Below are positions 33,974 to 45,590 of a stretch of 64,000 nucleotides of DNA, in pieces. The translations under genes were made by a program, and so were the position numbers. The notes beneath the pieces are model-generated. The model was not told the origin of the DNA, searched no databases, and saw nothing but the letters and a program-made list of their open reading frames with translations. The stretch's first letter is position 1. The number at the start of each line of letters is the position of its first letter. Origin of the DNA: Ursus arctos (taxonomy: Eukaryota > Chordata > Mammalia > Carnivora > Ursidae); contig NW_026623089.1 of assembly GCF_023065955.2 (NCBI RefSeq), forward strand, positions 32,208,767 to 32,272,766. Direction: 5' to 3'.

Positions 33974-35470
33974 AATTAAGCACATGGGAATTAGATTGCT
34001 ACAAACTGGTGGATGCACAAGCAGTTAACATTGAATCCTCCAAATGAGTCATTGCACTGTTAGTAACCAAGGCAAATCTAAGTCTATTGGATAGAGAAAG
34101 TTACCTGAGTGTGATAATCAGCATCATCCCTTGCCTGGGAAAGAGCACCTTCCCCAAATCTCTGCAAAGAGAGCGGCTCCAAATCAATGTCCTTTGCTCG
34201 CCCCCTCGTTCCCTCTCTAAATGAGACTGGAGGGAGCCGTGTCCCTGAGGCTGCCTCACCGCATTGGAATGTCTGAGCTAACAGTGCTTCCAGAGGGTTC
34301 ATTGCTCCTCTGAACAGCACTGCCCAGACTTTCTGGAGATTTTAATTCACTTCCCAACCTCGCCAACAGTTGCACACAAGGTGCCTTTTTTACACCCTGC
34401 TCTCTGTTCAGTGAAACATGCAGACCATCTCAGGGGAACAATGGCTCCATTCAAGACTTTTTCAAAAGTACAGCATATAACCTCCATGCTGTGGGTTGCT
34501 GCCAGCCATTATCTGGAGGAAGAAAGACTGTCAGATAAAGTGGGGGAATTGGGGGAGCACTGAATAATTTCCATGGAAAATTCAGCTTCAGTAAATTAAG
34601 TTACGCATCTTTGTATACGAGATGATTCTGCATAGTCAAAAGCAACAAAAACAAAAGCCCCAAGAAATAATGCTGTGGAAACTTTATTTAAATATAGAGT
34701 GTCTGTGTTTGATATTTCAGAAGAAAGCATACATCTTTTTTGAACTTGTTACATAATGGTCTGCATTCGATAGAAATTGATTTAAATAAGTTATAAATGT
34801 TGGGACTAGGGAATTTAAGTTGTAAAACCATTTTAAGAAATGGAATCATCTCCCTATTTTCTTCCTCTCCCATACTGTAATTTTTCAGGTTGGGGGGGTG
34901 GTCTCTGACTTCATGGTTGTTGCTGCCAACGGGAGGCCCCACACTCCCTACTGCACATATTACAGAAAAAAGATTGGCCCTTTGCCACACTGAACAAGAC
35001 GGCCATCAGTTAACCCATTTATAAACAAGCCCTGAAGTCTGCACAGGCATCACTGACAAATGTATTGATCTTTGCTAAACAGTAGCTAATTGCCAGGCAG
35101 AGGTATTTGCCAACAGACATCTTGGTAGCCTTGAAAACCAAGAACGGAAAGAACAAGCCAGCCCTTACTTTAAGAATCACCATCTTCTCCCCTTTGAAGT
35201 CACTGCATCTGATTGTGCTGGGTTTACCAGCTGTCTGAAAATAGGCTCGTGCGTTCAGATAGTGGGAGAGAGCCATAAACAAGCTTTTTAGAGTTATTTC
35301 ATATGTGATGGTGAAGTATTAAGGGAGTTTGAGGTTGGTGAAAAACAATCCATTTGTTAAAGTAGTAAGTAACTCTACTTCTCTGAGATGCTTAGGAGTG
35401 ATGGTGGAGGAGATCTGGTGGGAACAGTGGGCCAAGCAGGGAGAGACAATTCTAAACGTTATCTGTCAGC
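33591..35470. other. repeat-poor stretch, no gene seen
   Basis: One of the longest stretches without a recognised transposon. A (TTG)n run of about ten units lies at 33940-33971. Minus-strand frames of 78-100 codons (34084-35282) show no recognisable domain. Repeat-poor unique DNA near a CpG island is a fair place for conserved regulatory elements, but that is inference. Confidence 0.45.
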
Positions 35471-35474
35471 ATAG

Positions 35475-35665
35475 CCGGTATTAGGGGCACAGACTCTGGT
35501 GTGGGACCACTTGAGTTGAAATCCCCAATCTACCCCCTTGGTGTGAGCCCTCAGGCAAGTTACCTACCTGTCTGTGCCTCGTTTTCCTCCCTGTAAACTA
35601 TACCTACTCCCAAGGGCTATTGTGAGGATTGAAATGAATTAATCTATGTGGAACATAGAAGGAGG
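35475..35665 (+). repeat. MIR SINE
   Basis: GCACAGACTCTGGTGTGGGA, CTCAGGCAAGTTACCTACCT and GGCTATTGTGAGGATTGAAA: good sense MIR. Confidence 0.88.
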
Positions 35666-35679
35666 GGTTCCAGCTGATG

Positions 35680-35935
35680 GTCCCAGCTAGGGTCCCAGCT
35701 GACAACCAGCATTAACCCTGGACATGTGAGTAAGTGTGCCTTCAAGAGGATTCTGGGGCCCTAGCCTTCAAGCAAGCTACCCTAGCTCCGGCAAGTAGAG
35801 CAGACAAAAGCTATCCTTGACAATCCCTGCTCAAATTGTAGGTTTGTGAGCAAAATAAATGTTTTCAGTCTTTTAAGCCACAAGTTTTGGGATAATTTGC
35901 TATATAGCTTTAGCAACTGGAAAATAGGTGTGGGT
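35680..35935 (+). mobile_element. MaLR-type LTR 3' part
   Basis: GAGCAAAATAAATGTTTTCA, TCTTTTAAGCCACAAGTTTT and GGATAATTTGCTATATAGC match the 3' end of MLT1-type LTRs ('ttaagccactaagttttgggg'). No internal region seen. Confidence 0.65.
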
Positions 35936-36249
35936 GATAGGAGGTAGTTAGAGATTTTAGAAGCTTATGAAAGATTTCTACTGCTTGCTTCTATGTTCAC
36001 AATGAAATGGCAAACAATGTCCTCAGGTGAGAGTAAAAATATGGTAGGAGGTGCAAAAAGTTTGAGAGAGAAGGTATGAAATACTCCTTTAGGAAAGAGG
36101 GAGAGCGAATGTAATAATGAATTATAATGCCAGGCATTAAGTGTTCAATTGTGGTCGTAAATATAAAGTGAGCTCAGTCATTGTGATGGTACATTTTTCT
36201 CCAGAGGGTTAGCCACATGGATACATGGAAGAAAAAAATATACCTCCTG

Positions 36250-36850
36250 AAAAAGAAAAGGTAAAATTATGACCACCTGCAGAAAAAATGTGATTATGTT
36301 TCTAGATAATACAAGACAAAAGTACAAAATACTTAAAATTAATGAAAACTTACTAGAGTCACTGGATATAAGTGAAATATTCAAAACCCAGCAGCTTTTC
36401 TATATAACACTAATATCTACTTAGAGATATATTGGGGTGATCTCATTCATAACAGCAACAAAAGCATTAAAATATGGAAATTAAGGATAATCATGATGAT
36501 ATACATACATGTATATACATGTGTATGCACACATACACGTGTCTAATCATTTTGAAGAAATTAGATTTGAGTAAATAAAGAGAGGCATCCTGTTCATTTA
36601 TGGGGAGACTTAAAGATTGAAAAATGTCGATTTTTAGTAAGTTAATATTTGACATTTAACAAAAGCCCTCTAGAACTTTTTTTTAAAAAACTTGCCAGAA
36701 AATGCTGATCCTGCTGAAACCAAGGTGATCATCAAATTGTGTTTCATTATAATACTCTCCCTCTTTTTACTTGTGTTTACAATTTTCCATATTGAGAAGT
36801 TTTAAAAAACTTGACTGAAAATTTCAACAAATCGTTAAAAAAAATAAATG
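36250..36850 (+). mobile_element. old L1 ORF2 fragment
   Basis: GAATTAATGAAAA-type block (TAATGAAAACTTACTAGAGT), then CCAGCAGCTTTTCTATATAA, CATTCATAACAGCAACAAAA: sense ORF2, dead. Contains a short alternating TACATACATGTATATACATG run at about 36501-36530. Confidence 0.65.
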
Positions 36851-37136
36851 ATTGGCTAAAAGAATGTTGTAAAAGAAAGACATTAGGAGGGGAGCAAAGG
36901 TGACATTTCAGCATCAGTAGTGACTGTCCAGGGGCAGAGGTCATGTGGTAGCAGTGAGCATCCAGTGGAGAAACACCAGCAGCTGGTCCTCAGCTGACCG
37001 TTCCTGTCATATGAGCATGGTTGTGTCTTCCCTTTCTTGGTTCCAGCCACTTTCTGAGCCTGATGCTCCAGGCTTCCCAGTGATTCTGATATAATATATT
37101 TTTTTTCTACTTAAGCTATCAAGAATTGGTTTCCGT

Positions 37137-37335
37137 GGGGCGCCTGGGTGGCGCAGTCGTTAAGCGTCTGCCTTCGGCTCAGGGCGTGATCCTGGCATTA
37201 TGGGATCGAGCCCCACATCAGGCTCCTTCGCTATGAGCCTGCTTCTTCCTCTCCCACTCACCCTCCTTGTGTTCCCTTTCTCGCTGGCTGTCTCTCTCTG
37301 TCAAATAAATAAACAAAATCTTAAAAAAAAAAAAA
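37137..37335 (+). mobile_element. Can-SINE, young arctoid-type subfamily
   Basis: GGGGCGCCTGGGTGGCGCAG, CGTTAAGCGTCTGCCTTCGG, CTATGAGCCTGCTTCTTCCT and AAATAAATAAACAAAATCTT tail. Duplication AAGAATTGGTTT at 37121-37132 and 37336-37347 (12 bp, perfect), with four extra bases before the SINE head. Confidence 0.97.
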
Positions 37336-37369
37336 AAGAATTGGTTTATGTTTTTTGCAACCAAGAAAT

Positions 37370-37985
37370 CTGACTTGAACAGTTTAGGAAAGAAAAAACA
37401 TACTTATAATAATTCATAGGCTAAAGGAAAAAAATCATAACAGAAATTCTCAAATGTTTAGAACTGAATGACAGTTATTAAAAAATAACAAACTACATAC
37501 CCAAACTTGTTGGCTATACCTAAAGCAGTACTGAAGGGAAGTTTATAACTTTTAAACGCATTTATTCGAGGGGAGTCTGGGTGGCTGAGTCAGTTGATTT
37601 CAGCTCGGGTCATGAACTCAGGGTCCTGGGATTGAGCCCTGCATCAGGCTCTACACTCAACAGGGAGTCTGCTTGAGAATTATCTCTCTCTCTATCCCTC
37701 TGCCCCTCCCCCTCCTTCTCTCTCTCTAAAACAAATAAATCTTTTAAAAAGCATTTATTAAAAAAGAGGAAAGGTGTATATTAAACTCTGTAAGCGTTCA
37801 ACACAGGAAACTAGTCAGAAAACAACAGACTAAAGCCTAAAAGAGAAATAATACATTATTTAAATAGAAAACCAAAAAAAGTTGGATTTTTTAAAACACT
37901 AATAAGCTGGGTAAGCTTTTAGCAAGAATAATAAAGATAAAAGAAAAAATACATAAATATATGGTGTGAGAATAGTTGTAAAATT
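37370..37985 (+). mobile_element. old L1 ORF2 fragment, split by a SINE
   Basis: AACTGAATGACAGTTATTAA, TACCTAAAGCAGTACTGAAG and CAACAGACTAAAGCCTAAAA are sense ORF2 linker-region landmarks. Interrupted by the SINE at 37567-37750. Confidence 0.8.
37567..37750 (+). mobile_element. Can-SINE, older subfamily
   Basis: Starts GAGGGGAGTCTGGGTGGCTG with a small deletion in the tRNA part; CT-rich block at 37681-37729. Duplication GCATTTATT at 37558-37566 and 37751-37759. Confidence 0.92.
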
Positions 37986-37989
37986 TATA

Positions 37990-38180
37990 TTTATTGAAGG
38001 GTGATGTAGTGTCAGATGAAGTATTTGACATGATTCATTTAATCCTCACAATAGGCTCATGAAATAAACCCTATTAAAATTCCTATTTACACGATAGGAA
38101 ACTGAGGCACAGAGGAGTTAAGTAATTTGCTGAGGTTTCATGGCCAGTTGTAAAAAGACTGTAGGCAGTTTGGCTCTAAA
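37990..38180 (-). repeat. MIR SINE
   Basis: TTCATTTAATCCTCACAATA, GATAGGAAACTGAGGCACAG, AAGTAATTTGCTGAGG: clear antisense MIR. Confidence 0.88.
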
Positions 38181-38310
38181 GAAGTTGGACATAACTAGGA
38201 TTATAGTAAAGAGTAAAAGATCACAAGACAACTCTATGAAAAAATCTCATGCCATTAATTTTAAAAAGAAATTAAATGGACAATTTTTAATGTGTTAGGT
38301 TCTTGTGAGT

Positions 38311-38509
38311 TTTTTTTTTAAAGATTGATTGATTTGAAAGAGAGAGAGAGCGTGAGTACATGCACGTGGTGGAGGGGCAGAGGGAGAGGGGAGAGAGAAT
38401 CCCAAGCAGATTCCACACTGAGTGTGGAGCCTGATGCAGGGTTCAATCCTTGGACCCTGAGGTCAGGACCAAGAGGAATGCTTAATCAACTACACCACCC
38501 AGGTACCCT
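38311..38509 (-). mobile_element. Can-SINE, old copy
   Basis: Minus strand; right end ACACCACCCAGGTACCCT. Flanks GGTTCTTGTGAGTTTT (38298) and GGTTCTTCTTAGTTTT (38510) form a 16-bp duplication with two differences. A 162-codon plus frame starting here is antisense SINE followed by L1 and is not a gene. L1-like sequence lies at 38190-38297. Confidence 0.9.
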
Positions 38510-38524
38510 GGTTCTTCTTAGTTT

Positions 38525-38740
38525 TCAAAACAAATTTATTTACTTAAAAGCTATCACAAGCAGTGTGATTCCTCTGACGTTGTTGTTTTTCAAGGTTGTT
38601 TTAGCTATTCTGGGTCCCTTGCATTTCCATATGAATTTTAAGATTGGCTTGCCAATTTCTGCAAAAAAGACAGCTGGGATTTTGGTAAGGATTAACTCTG
38701 TAGATCACTTTGAATCAGTTCATATCTGTAGATTAAGGAA
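38525..38740 (-). mobile_element. L1 ORF2 fragment
   Basis: Antisense ORF2: AAGGTTGTTTTAGCTATTCT, GGGTCCCTTGCATTTCCATA, GGCTTGCCAATTTCTGCAAA. Dead copy. Confidence 0.85.
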
Positions 38741-38819
38741 CATGGACACGAATTCAAAAGGTGCAAAAAGTAAGTTTCTCTCTCTCCATCTCCCTGACCC
38801 ACACACAACTTAGGTATCC

Positions 38820-39310
38820 TCCCAGAGCTGTTCTATGCAGATTCAAACATTTATTTGTACCTTCCTTTTAAAAGTATATCAGTAACCCACTATATTTTAT
38901 GCACCTTGATGTTTTCACCTAACAGAGTGCCGTAGAGATTTTCCCATAATAGTACAGAGTGCTGTTTCCTTTATTAACAGTTGCAACCCAGTATGTAGCC
39001 GTCCCATTATTTACATATCCAGTACTCTGTTGATGGACATCTAAGTTGCTTCTATCCTTTTGCAATTACAAAAAGGGCTGCTGCAACGAATAGCCTTGTA
39101 TGCACATCATTTTACTCACCCATGAGTAGTATTTCTACAGGAGAAATTGCTATAAGTTGAACTGCTAGGTTTCAAAAGGTTTCAAAAGTTTTAAATTTAA
39201 AAGTTGCTGCAGGATTGACCAGGTTAGGGGTTGTAACAATTTGTATTTCCACTGGCAATGTATGTGAGTGCTTGTTTTCTCACCTTCTCCAATAAAGTGC
39301 TTTTCAAACT
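38820..39310 (-). mobile_element. L1 3' part
   Basis: Antisense: CTCTGTTGATGGACATCTAA, CTGCTGCAACGAATAGCCTT, GGAGAAATTGCTATAAGTTG, TTCCACTGGCAATGTATGTG. It reads continuously as the C-terminal ORF2 region in reverse. Dead. Confidence 0.85.
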
Positions 39311-39639
39311 TCTTGAGGCTCTTCCAACATGGAATTATAGGATTTCCCTTCAGGGTGTGTCATTTTCTTTGGCATCTTGCCTCCTTTGTGGGATGTTTGC
39401 AGCCTTGGGTATCTTCTTTAGGGACCTTCCCACACCTGCTTAGCATTCTCTGCTTTCGGCATCCTTTCTTTGTGTATTTAAGAGATGTCTGAGGCCAATC
39501 TTAATTTATTTCTTTTTTTAGATTATGTGATCACTTTCCTCAGTGCCTTAAGGACTGTTTTGTTTTCTTTAGCGTCTGACATAGAAGAGCCAGGGTGACT
39601 CTGTGCTAGTGGATAAAGGAAGGAGGCATACCTTCCCAA
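39311..39639. other. unique-looking DNA, no gene seen
   Basis: Two overlapping plus frames of 61-74 codons begin in the adjacent L1 and show no domain. Confidence 0.4.
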
Positions 39640-40385
39640 ATATAAGAACTTTATAACTTTTAGACAAGAACATAGGATGAAGGTCTGCAGTCCCAGATTA
39701 GAAAAGGAGTTTTTTGATGAAGTTTTTTAAAAAGCTAAATAATAAGAGAAAATTGGTAAATTCGGCTTTTACTATATAACCTGTACAACCATAGGCGTTG
39801 TTAACAAAGTTAAAACAAAATCCAAAGATTAGAAGAGGAAAATTGCAACATAAAGACTGTTTTGAAATCAGTAGGAAAAATAGAAAATGGGCAAATGATA
39901 CGAACAGGTAATTGATGGGGGAAAAAATAAACAGAAAGGACAATAAGCATATGAAAGCATGCTAAACCTCATTTATAATCTCTGAAAAACTAAAATATTT
40001 TAAAGTGAGATAGCTTTTACACCAGCTTCTTGGCAACAATAAATACAGTCTAGCAAGAAAAAAATGTTAGAATTACGGGACGTGGTAATTTATATACTGT
40101 TGCTGGGGCAGTAAATTGGTACAAACACTTTGAAAAGAAGTTAGGCAGTATCTGGTGATGTTGAAGATATCCTTATACTACAAATCTAGTTTCACATTTA
40201 GGTATATACACAGATTCATCGGTTGTAACAAATGTACCACTGGGGCAGGATGTTGATAATGGGAGAGGCGATGCCTGTGTCCCCACAGACAAGAGGTATA
40301 TGGGAACTCTGTACTATCTGTTCAATTTTGCTATGACCCTAAAATTGCTCTAAAAATTAAAGTTTATTAATTAAAAAGATATCTA
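39640..40385 (+). mobile_element. old L1M 3' half
   Basis: CAATAAGCATATGAAAGCAT, GCAGTAAATTGGTACAAACA, GATGTTGATAATGGGAGAGG and CTGTTCAATTTTGCTATGAC, ending TAAAAATTAAAGTTTATTAA. Sense old L1 end. Confidence 0.75.
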
Positions 40386-40402
40386 AAACAAATATGTTTC
40401 CC

Positions 40403-40464
40403 CTATGTATCCACCTCTCAGAATGAACAAATATAATTGTTCATTCTGAGAGGTGGATACATAG
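40403..40464. repeat. perfect 28-bp-arm inverted repeat
   Basis: Left arm 40403-40430 (CTATGTATCCACCTCTCAGA, then ATGAACAA) is the exact reverse complement of the right arm 40437-40464, with only the six bases ATATAA between them. All 28 pairs match. The unit lies between two old L1 pieces and matches no transposon end I know. It could be a templated fold-back insertion, or a chimeric assembly artefact. Confidence 0.95.
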
Positions 40465-41020
40465 TTTTTATTACTTTCTGCACATTTCTGTGTTTGAAAA
40501 TATTCTCAGTTCTACAAAAAGAAAAATATATAATATGATCACAAGACTAAACTGAGCAAAATAATAGAAAACATGGATTTGAAAATAAACCAAATACACA
40601 CATGCATATATATAATATATATAGGTTAAAAAATGACAAAATAAATGACACATCAATGGGAAAGGGATGGATTATTAAACAATTGGAAATATTAGGAAAA
40701 TTGACTATTTAACAAAATATCAAGTAAGAATCTCACCTCACTCACACACATCAAATAAAGTTCAGAAGAATAAATAACTAAATGTTAAAATGAAACCAAT
40801 AACATAAAAAAGTAAAATGAAGTGGAGGTGAATATTTCATTTGTCTAATTGTGAGAAGGTGCTTACTAAGTCTTAAAAGCAATGGAAGGAATTTGAACGA
40901 ATGTTTAAAAACAAAAATATTTAAAACTGCATGTTAAGGTATCAAAAACACAAAATTAAAAACACAAAAACCAAACTGCATAGTAAGCATGAATGATTTT
41001 TATGGTCTTAAAATAAGAGA
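40465..41020 (+). mobile_element. old L1 fragment
   Basis: A-rich sense L1-like text (TTGGAAATATTAGGAAAATT, TAAAGTTCAGAAGAATAAAT, AAAATGAAACCAATAACATA). Strongly degraded. Confidence 0.5.
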
Positions 41021-41184
41021 AAAACTGAAGCCAAGAAATTAAATCTAAAGGTATCCCCAGTTAGCCTTCTCCTGACTCCTCACCCAATTCATGCCACTGC
41101 ACCATTTTCCCTAATCACCAGACTTAAAATTCTCAGGAATGTTTAGCTGCTCAGAATTTTTCTCTGCAACTCCATCAATATATT

Positions 41185-41345
41185 GACAAACATATTTTCA
41201 ACTGTCACTAAGTATGCACTATGTATCAAGCACTCTGTCAGGTGCTTTTCCATACTTTATTTCCCCACTCTACAGCACCAGCATTTTCTCCTTTTCATAG
41301 ATGAGGAATCTAAAGTTCAGAAATATGAAGCAATTTTTCTTAGTT
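41185..41345 (-). repeat. MIR SINE
   Basis: CACTATGTATCAAGCACTCT, CATACTTTATTTCCCCACTC, TTTTCATAGATGAGGAATCT: antisense MIR. Confidence 0.8.
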
Positions 41346-41600
41346 TAACTGTGGGCTGCAACTCATTAATGGGTCATGAGATCAATTTAGTGGCCATGGC
41401 TAGCAGCTTTAAAAAAATGAAATAAAATAGAAGAGAAAATATCAAAATACATCATGTATGCTAAGAGTAAGAACTGTTTCATTAACCTTTGATTCAGGAC
41501 TGTGTGAGAGAGAGAGAGAGAGAGAGTCAGTCCTGGAACACAATGTAAACATTTTTTTATACTGTGTGTCACATTCAGGAAAGTTTGAATGCCACTGTCT
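41345..41600 (+). repeat. old repeat with (GA)n
   Basis: AATGGGTCATGAGATCAATT, TTAGTGGCCATGGCTAGCAG and a later GTGTCACATTCAGGAAAGTT follow a known ancient interspersed pattern (probably a DNA transposon remnant, family unknown). Contains (GA)n at 41504-41526, flanked by CAGGACTG and CAGTCCTG in inverted orientation. Confidence 0.4.
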
Positions 41601-42087
41601 TACTTAGTATGAGGAGCGCCAGTATTCATATCCAGGGCGTGGGTCTCTTATGCCTGTAGCCTGGCTATGTTACTGCTTACTATTCAACCTGACATTTGAG
41701 GCTCTCCATTACCTTCCCCTTCCTGTCTTTTCAGCCTTATTCTCCACTTCTTTCACCCAGCCACGGGCTACCATTTTCCCACATTTTCTCAAGATGTTCT
41801 ATGGTTAAGCCTTGAATCAAATGGTTTCTGCCATTGGTAACCTGTCACATTTACTGGGTGAAAAACCTCCAGAGAATCATCCTCTCATCTTTTACATGAG
41901 CCATATACAACCACACATTTCTGTTTTGATTTTAGAGAAGGAGGATGCATTCTTATAAATAAGATTTATAAAATGCATGCCTTTATATTGGATTATACTT
42001 TGGTGGAAAGTTAGGTACCCTTCAACACTTTCAGGTCACTAAGCTATTGAGTAAATCTGTGATAAAGGACCAAGAGTGGCACCAGTA

Positions 42088-42300
42088 GTAGCAAACATTT
42101 ACTTACTACGAGGCGGGCTCTGAGCTAAGCTCTTTGTAGGCATGACCTCATTCATGTAGGCATGAATCATTGGCCCCATTTTATAGATGAGAAGTCTGCA
42201 AGTTAAATTTGCCCAAGTTTGCATAGCTAGTAAGTGGAAGATCTACTTTTCAAAGCCAGTCTGTGTTTTTCCAGAACCTGTTTGGTTAACCCCTATTATT
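42088..42300 (-). repeat. MIR SINE
   Basis: AAACATTTACTTACTACGAG, GGCCCCATTTTATAGATGAG, CATAGCTAGTAAGTGGAAGA. A 12-base TTCATGTAGGCA-type local duplication lies at about 42135-42170. Confidence 0.8.
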
Positions 42301-43920
42301 ATACTGCCTTTAGGCCAATGTCTCTGAAAAACACTCTCTGATTGCTTAGTTTTCAAGCTCATGAAATGGGTGGGGAAACTTGAGGGCTGGGGGGCTGTTC
42401 ACATGGTGAGTACCTGAGGAAAAGCTACTTCAGAGGGTTGAAGTGAACTTGGAAGGGGGGTTATCTGATCTGATGTGAGGCAGCAGCACAGCTGGGATGG
42501 AGAACAAGAATTATTGTTGGAACAGCCAGGGTCAGTGATATGAAAGTGATCCTGATCATTGAATCTAAAATTAAAGACAAGAATCAAAATGGAACAGCAA
42601 GCAGTTGGGAGAAGGTAGTTCAGAACTAAGGCAACAAACAACAGACTCAGGTACGGGAAGCTTCTTGCTTATACTTGGGGACAAGGGACTTGAAGGTCGT
42701 CAGAAGTCATGGGGCACTGTCTCCCCTGTGCCTCACTGGGGGAGCAGCAGCTTGGTTTCTACCAAGCAGACAGGCAGGTGACAGTGTGCAGGAACATTCC
42801 TCTGAAGAAGGAATGCTGCCGTTGTCATTGCTGTGGGAACCCAACATGGGAGGCAGATGACCTTTCCAATCACCCATCCTCTAACCATGAATACTTGGAA
42901 TAGACCATTGCCCAAGTGAAACCAGTTGCTGTGTATTTGTAACTTCGCTTGCCCAGTGAACTCAGAACACCATGGAGGGCTGAGCATTGACAAATAATGA
43001 ATAATAATAATACATATTTACTGTGTGTCTCCTATGTGAAGGTTTTTTAACACATTCTCTTCTTTTGCCCTGGAAAGAACAAACAAGTTCAACTTCAAAC
43101 TTACAGGGGACACACACTTCAGGTCCCACCGAGGTCCTCTCTTTGAGCTATGTCAAAGCTTCATAGATGGAGAGGCATTTCTCAAGATACCTTCCCATAC
43201 ATGGGAGGTAATTGTTCCACAGGTAATCAGTAGTGAGTTTTTAAAGCGTGTTTTAATTTTACCACGTCATCTTATTTTAGTTTCTACATAGCTGTTTTTT
43301 TTTTAACAGCCTAAGATATTTTCCTATTTATTTGTTTATTGTCTGACTCCACTCATTATCATTTCCCAGCTCCTTTGATACAGGCTGGCACTAAATGGCA
43401 TCTCCGTGGATACTGGTTGAAAGGACGAGTGTGTAAATGAATGAAAACCAGAAGTGAGATCTATAATTTAAAGATACTGTGCATAAAGATATGCTTCCAA
43501 TTAAACAAAATAATTTCAAAAAGAGTCATTGTAGGATACTTTTAAATAGTCCCACTAATACCTAAAAACATGACTTAAGTAAAAAAAAATGACTTATTTC
43601 ACGAAGTGCTGGTGTATGCTTTCTTTTCCATGGAATACAGCTGCTGTATAAACTACAGCACCCTTGAATATACTATCCAGAATATAAATCCCTCACTGTA
43701 TGATCCAATCAATGGGTAAAGTAAAATAAGCACCACCTTTGTGACTGAAGTGGCCAGAAACATGCACCAGGAAGGGCAACAGTGAGAACTACCTGAAATA
43801 GACATCTGACAGTGTTCTCGGGCACAACTTACAGGAGAGATTTGGGAGCATACTGTGTGTTATCAGGAAGTATCATCGCAGAGGTAAAATGGAAGTATCA
43901 ATACCTCATTGAGTGATCGA
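42301..43920. other. unique-looking DNA, no gene seen
   Basis: No clear repeat. Frames of 61-86 codons at 42399-42993 have no domain. L2-like traces precede it at 41600-42080. Confidence 0.4.
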
Positions 43921-43924
43921 AGAC

Positions 43925-44585
43925 TGTATTCATTTCCTATTGCCGATGTAACAAATTACCACCGATTTAGTGGCTTAAAACAACACAGGTTTATTATGTT
44001 ATAGTTTTAGAGATTGGAAATCCAAGTTCAGTCTCATTGAGCTACAGCCAAAGTATCAGCAGAGCTGATCCCTTCAAGAGGCTCTAGGGGAGGATGTTTC
44101 TTGCCCTTTCCAGCTTCCAAGAGTTGCCTGTATTCCTTGGCTCATGGCCTCCATCTTTGCTTCTGCTGTGGCATGTCCTTCTCTGATGTCCAGTCTCCCT
44201 CTTCTAAGGATCCTTGTGATGATCTTCGATCACCCCCGATAATCCAGGATAATCCTCTCATCCCAAAATCCTTTTTTTTTTAAAGATTTTTATTTATTTA
44301 TTTGAGAAAGAGAGAGAACTCAAGCAGGGGGAGTGGGAGAGGGAGAAGCAGACTCCTCACTGAGCAGGGAGCCCGATGCGGGGCTTGATCCCAGGACCCT
44401 GGGAACGTGACCTGAGCCAAAGGCAGCCGTTTAACCGACTGAGCACCCAGATGCCCCCCATCTCAACATTCTTAACTTAATCACATCCACAGAATCCTTG
44501 TTGCCATATAAGATAACATATTTACAGGTTCTGGGGGTTTGGATGCAGATGTTTTTGGGGGCCCATTATTCAGGCAGATCTTAAC
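43925..44585 (-). mobile_element. MaLR-like LTR, antisense, split by a SINE
   Basis: TTCATTTCCTATTGCCGATG, AGTGGCTTAAAACAACACAG, CTTCTAAGGATCCTTGTGAT and GATAACATATTTACAGGTTC. Same family as 27022 and 52264. Interrupted at 44272-44458. Confidence 0.7.
44272..44458 (-). mobile_element. Can-SINE
   Basis: Minus strand, T-run at left, right end ACCCAGATGCCCCCC. Weak 15-bp duplication with three differences (CATCCCAAAATCCTT / CATCTCAACATTCTT), so a fairly old insertion. Confidence 0.9.
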
Positions 44586-44694
44586 CAGAGAAAATTAGTC
44601 TCAGGGCTTCACCTTGTAAAATACCAAGTTCTTTTCCAATATGATCTCGTGGTAGCTGTCCTGACTTATCTTTGTTCTCCCCTTAGCTATGATA

Positions 44695-44860
44695 TTATCA
44701 TATAATAACACAATATGCCAAGGACTGTTTTATGTACATCATACATTTTAACTCATTTAGTGTAGGTACAGGAAGACTAAGTAAATTAAGTAGCAGAATC
44801 AGGATTTGAACCAACGCAATTGCTCCCTAGAGTTAGTGATTATGCTGTCTTGATCTTCAA
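44695..44860 (-). repeat. MIR SINE
   Basis: ACAATATGCCAAGGACTGTT, TTTTAACTCATTTAGTGTAG, AATCAGGATTTGAACC: antisense MIR. Confidence 0.7.
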
Positions 44861-45590
44861 TGACCCACCATCCTCCTGAGCACCCTGGTGCTGAATGTGG
44901 CATCTCACTTGAGCCATTTGACATCTCATGACATCTTTCTCAGGCTCCCACAAGGATACATCAACATGGCCTCTGCTTTGGGCCACGTGCATCCTCAGGC
45001 AGGCCAGGAGCCTCCGTTAGCCCCTGAGCAGTTTCAGGTCAACAACCAAATGAAATCTCTGACTCCTCAAAGCTAAGGACCAACTCTTGATGATGGTAAC
45101 TCCAGAGGGGATCAGTCTTTGAGATCCAACCAGATACATTCCTGCAGCCTTTACTACAGTATTTAAAAGTATTACTTTTAGAATTGGGAATGTGACTCAT
45201 GCTTCTATTTTTTATTGAGTACATGGAAGCAACAGTTAATGCAATTTGGTCTGAGCTCTGAGCATAATTCCACTGTTGGAGGAGCAGTCATGCTCAGATT
45301 TATTAGAGACTGGAGGCTCTGCCATAGTTCATTAAAGTTTTTCATTTTTCAGCTATATTAAGCTACATGCATTCTGGTAAGTCAGACAACACAGAGTTGT
45401 TGCTTGGATTAGAAATTTTCCTTCGCCCAGGAATTCCTAATCTGAGACCATGGACACTTGAAGTAGTCTGTGGATGCCCCTGTTGGTCACAGATGGGTTT
45501 CTGAGGGTCAAGAGCCACCAGGAAACCGGTAATGAAACTCAGTTATGTGCTGCAAAGATGTCAGGCATTCCTTTCTCACAATCTCTGGTG
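44861..45590. other. unique-looking DNA, no gene seen
   Basis: No repeat or gene recognised. Confidence 0.45.

Noticed and set aside
37137..37210. tRNA gene-like A-box and B-box sequence
   Set aside because: It is the tRNA-Lys-derived head of a SINE; no complete cloverleaf, and the same sequence recurs in every SINE copy.
38325..38813. 162-codon plus-strand frame
   Set aside because: Its first half is antisense Can-SINE and its second half antisense L1 ORF2.
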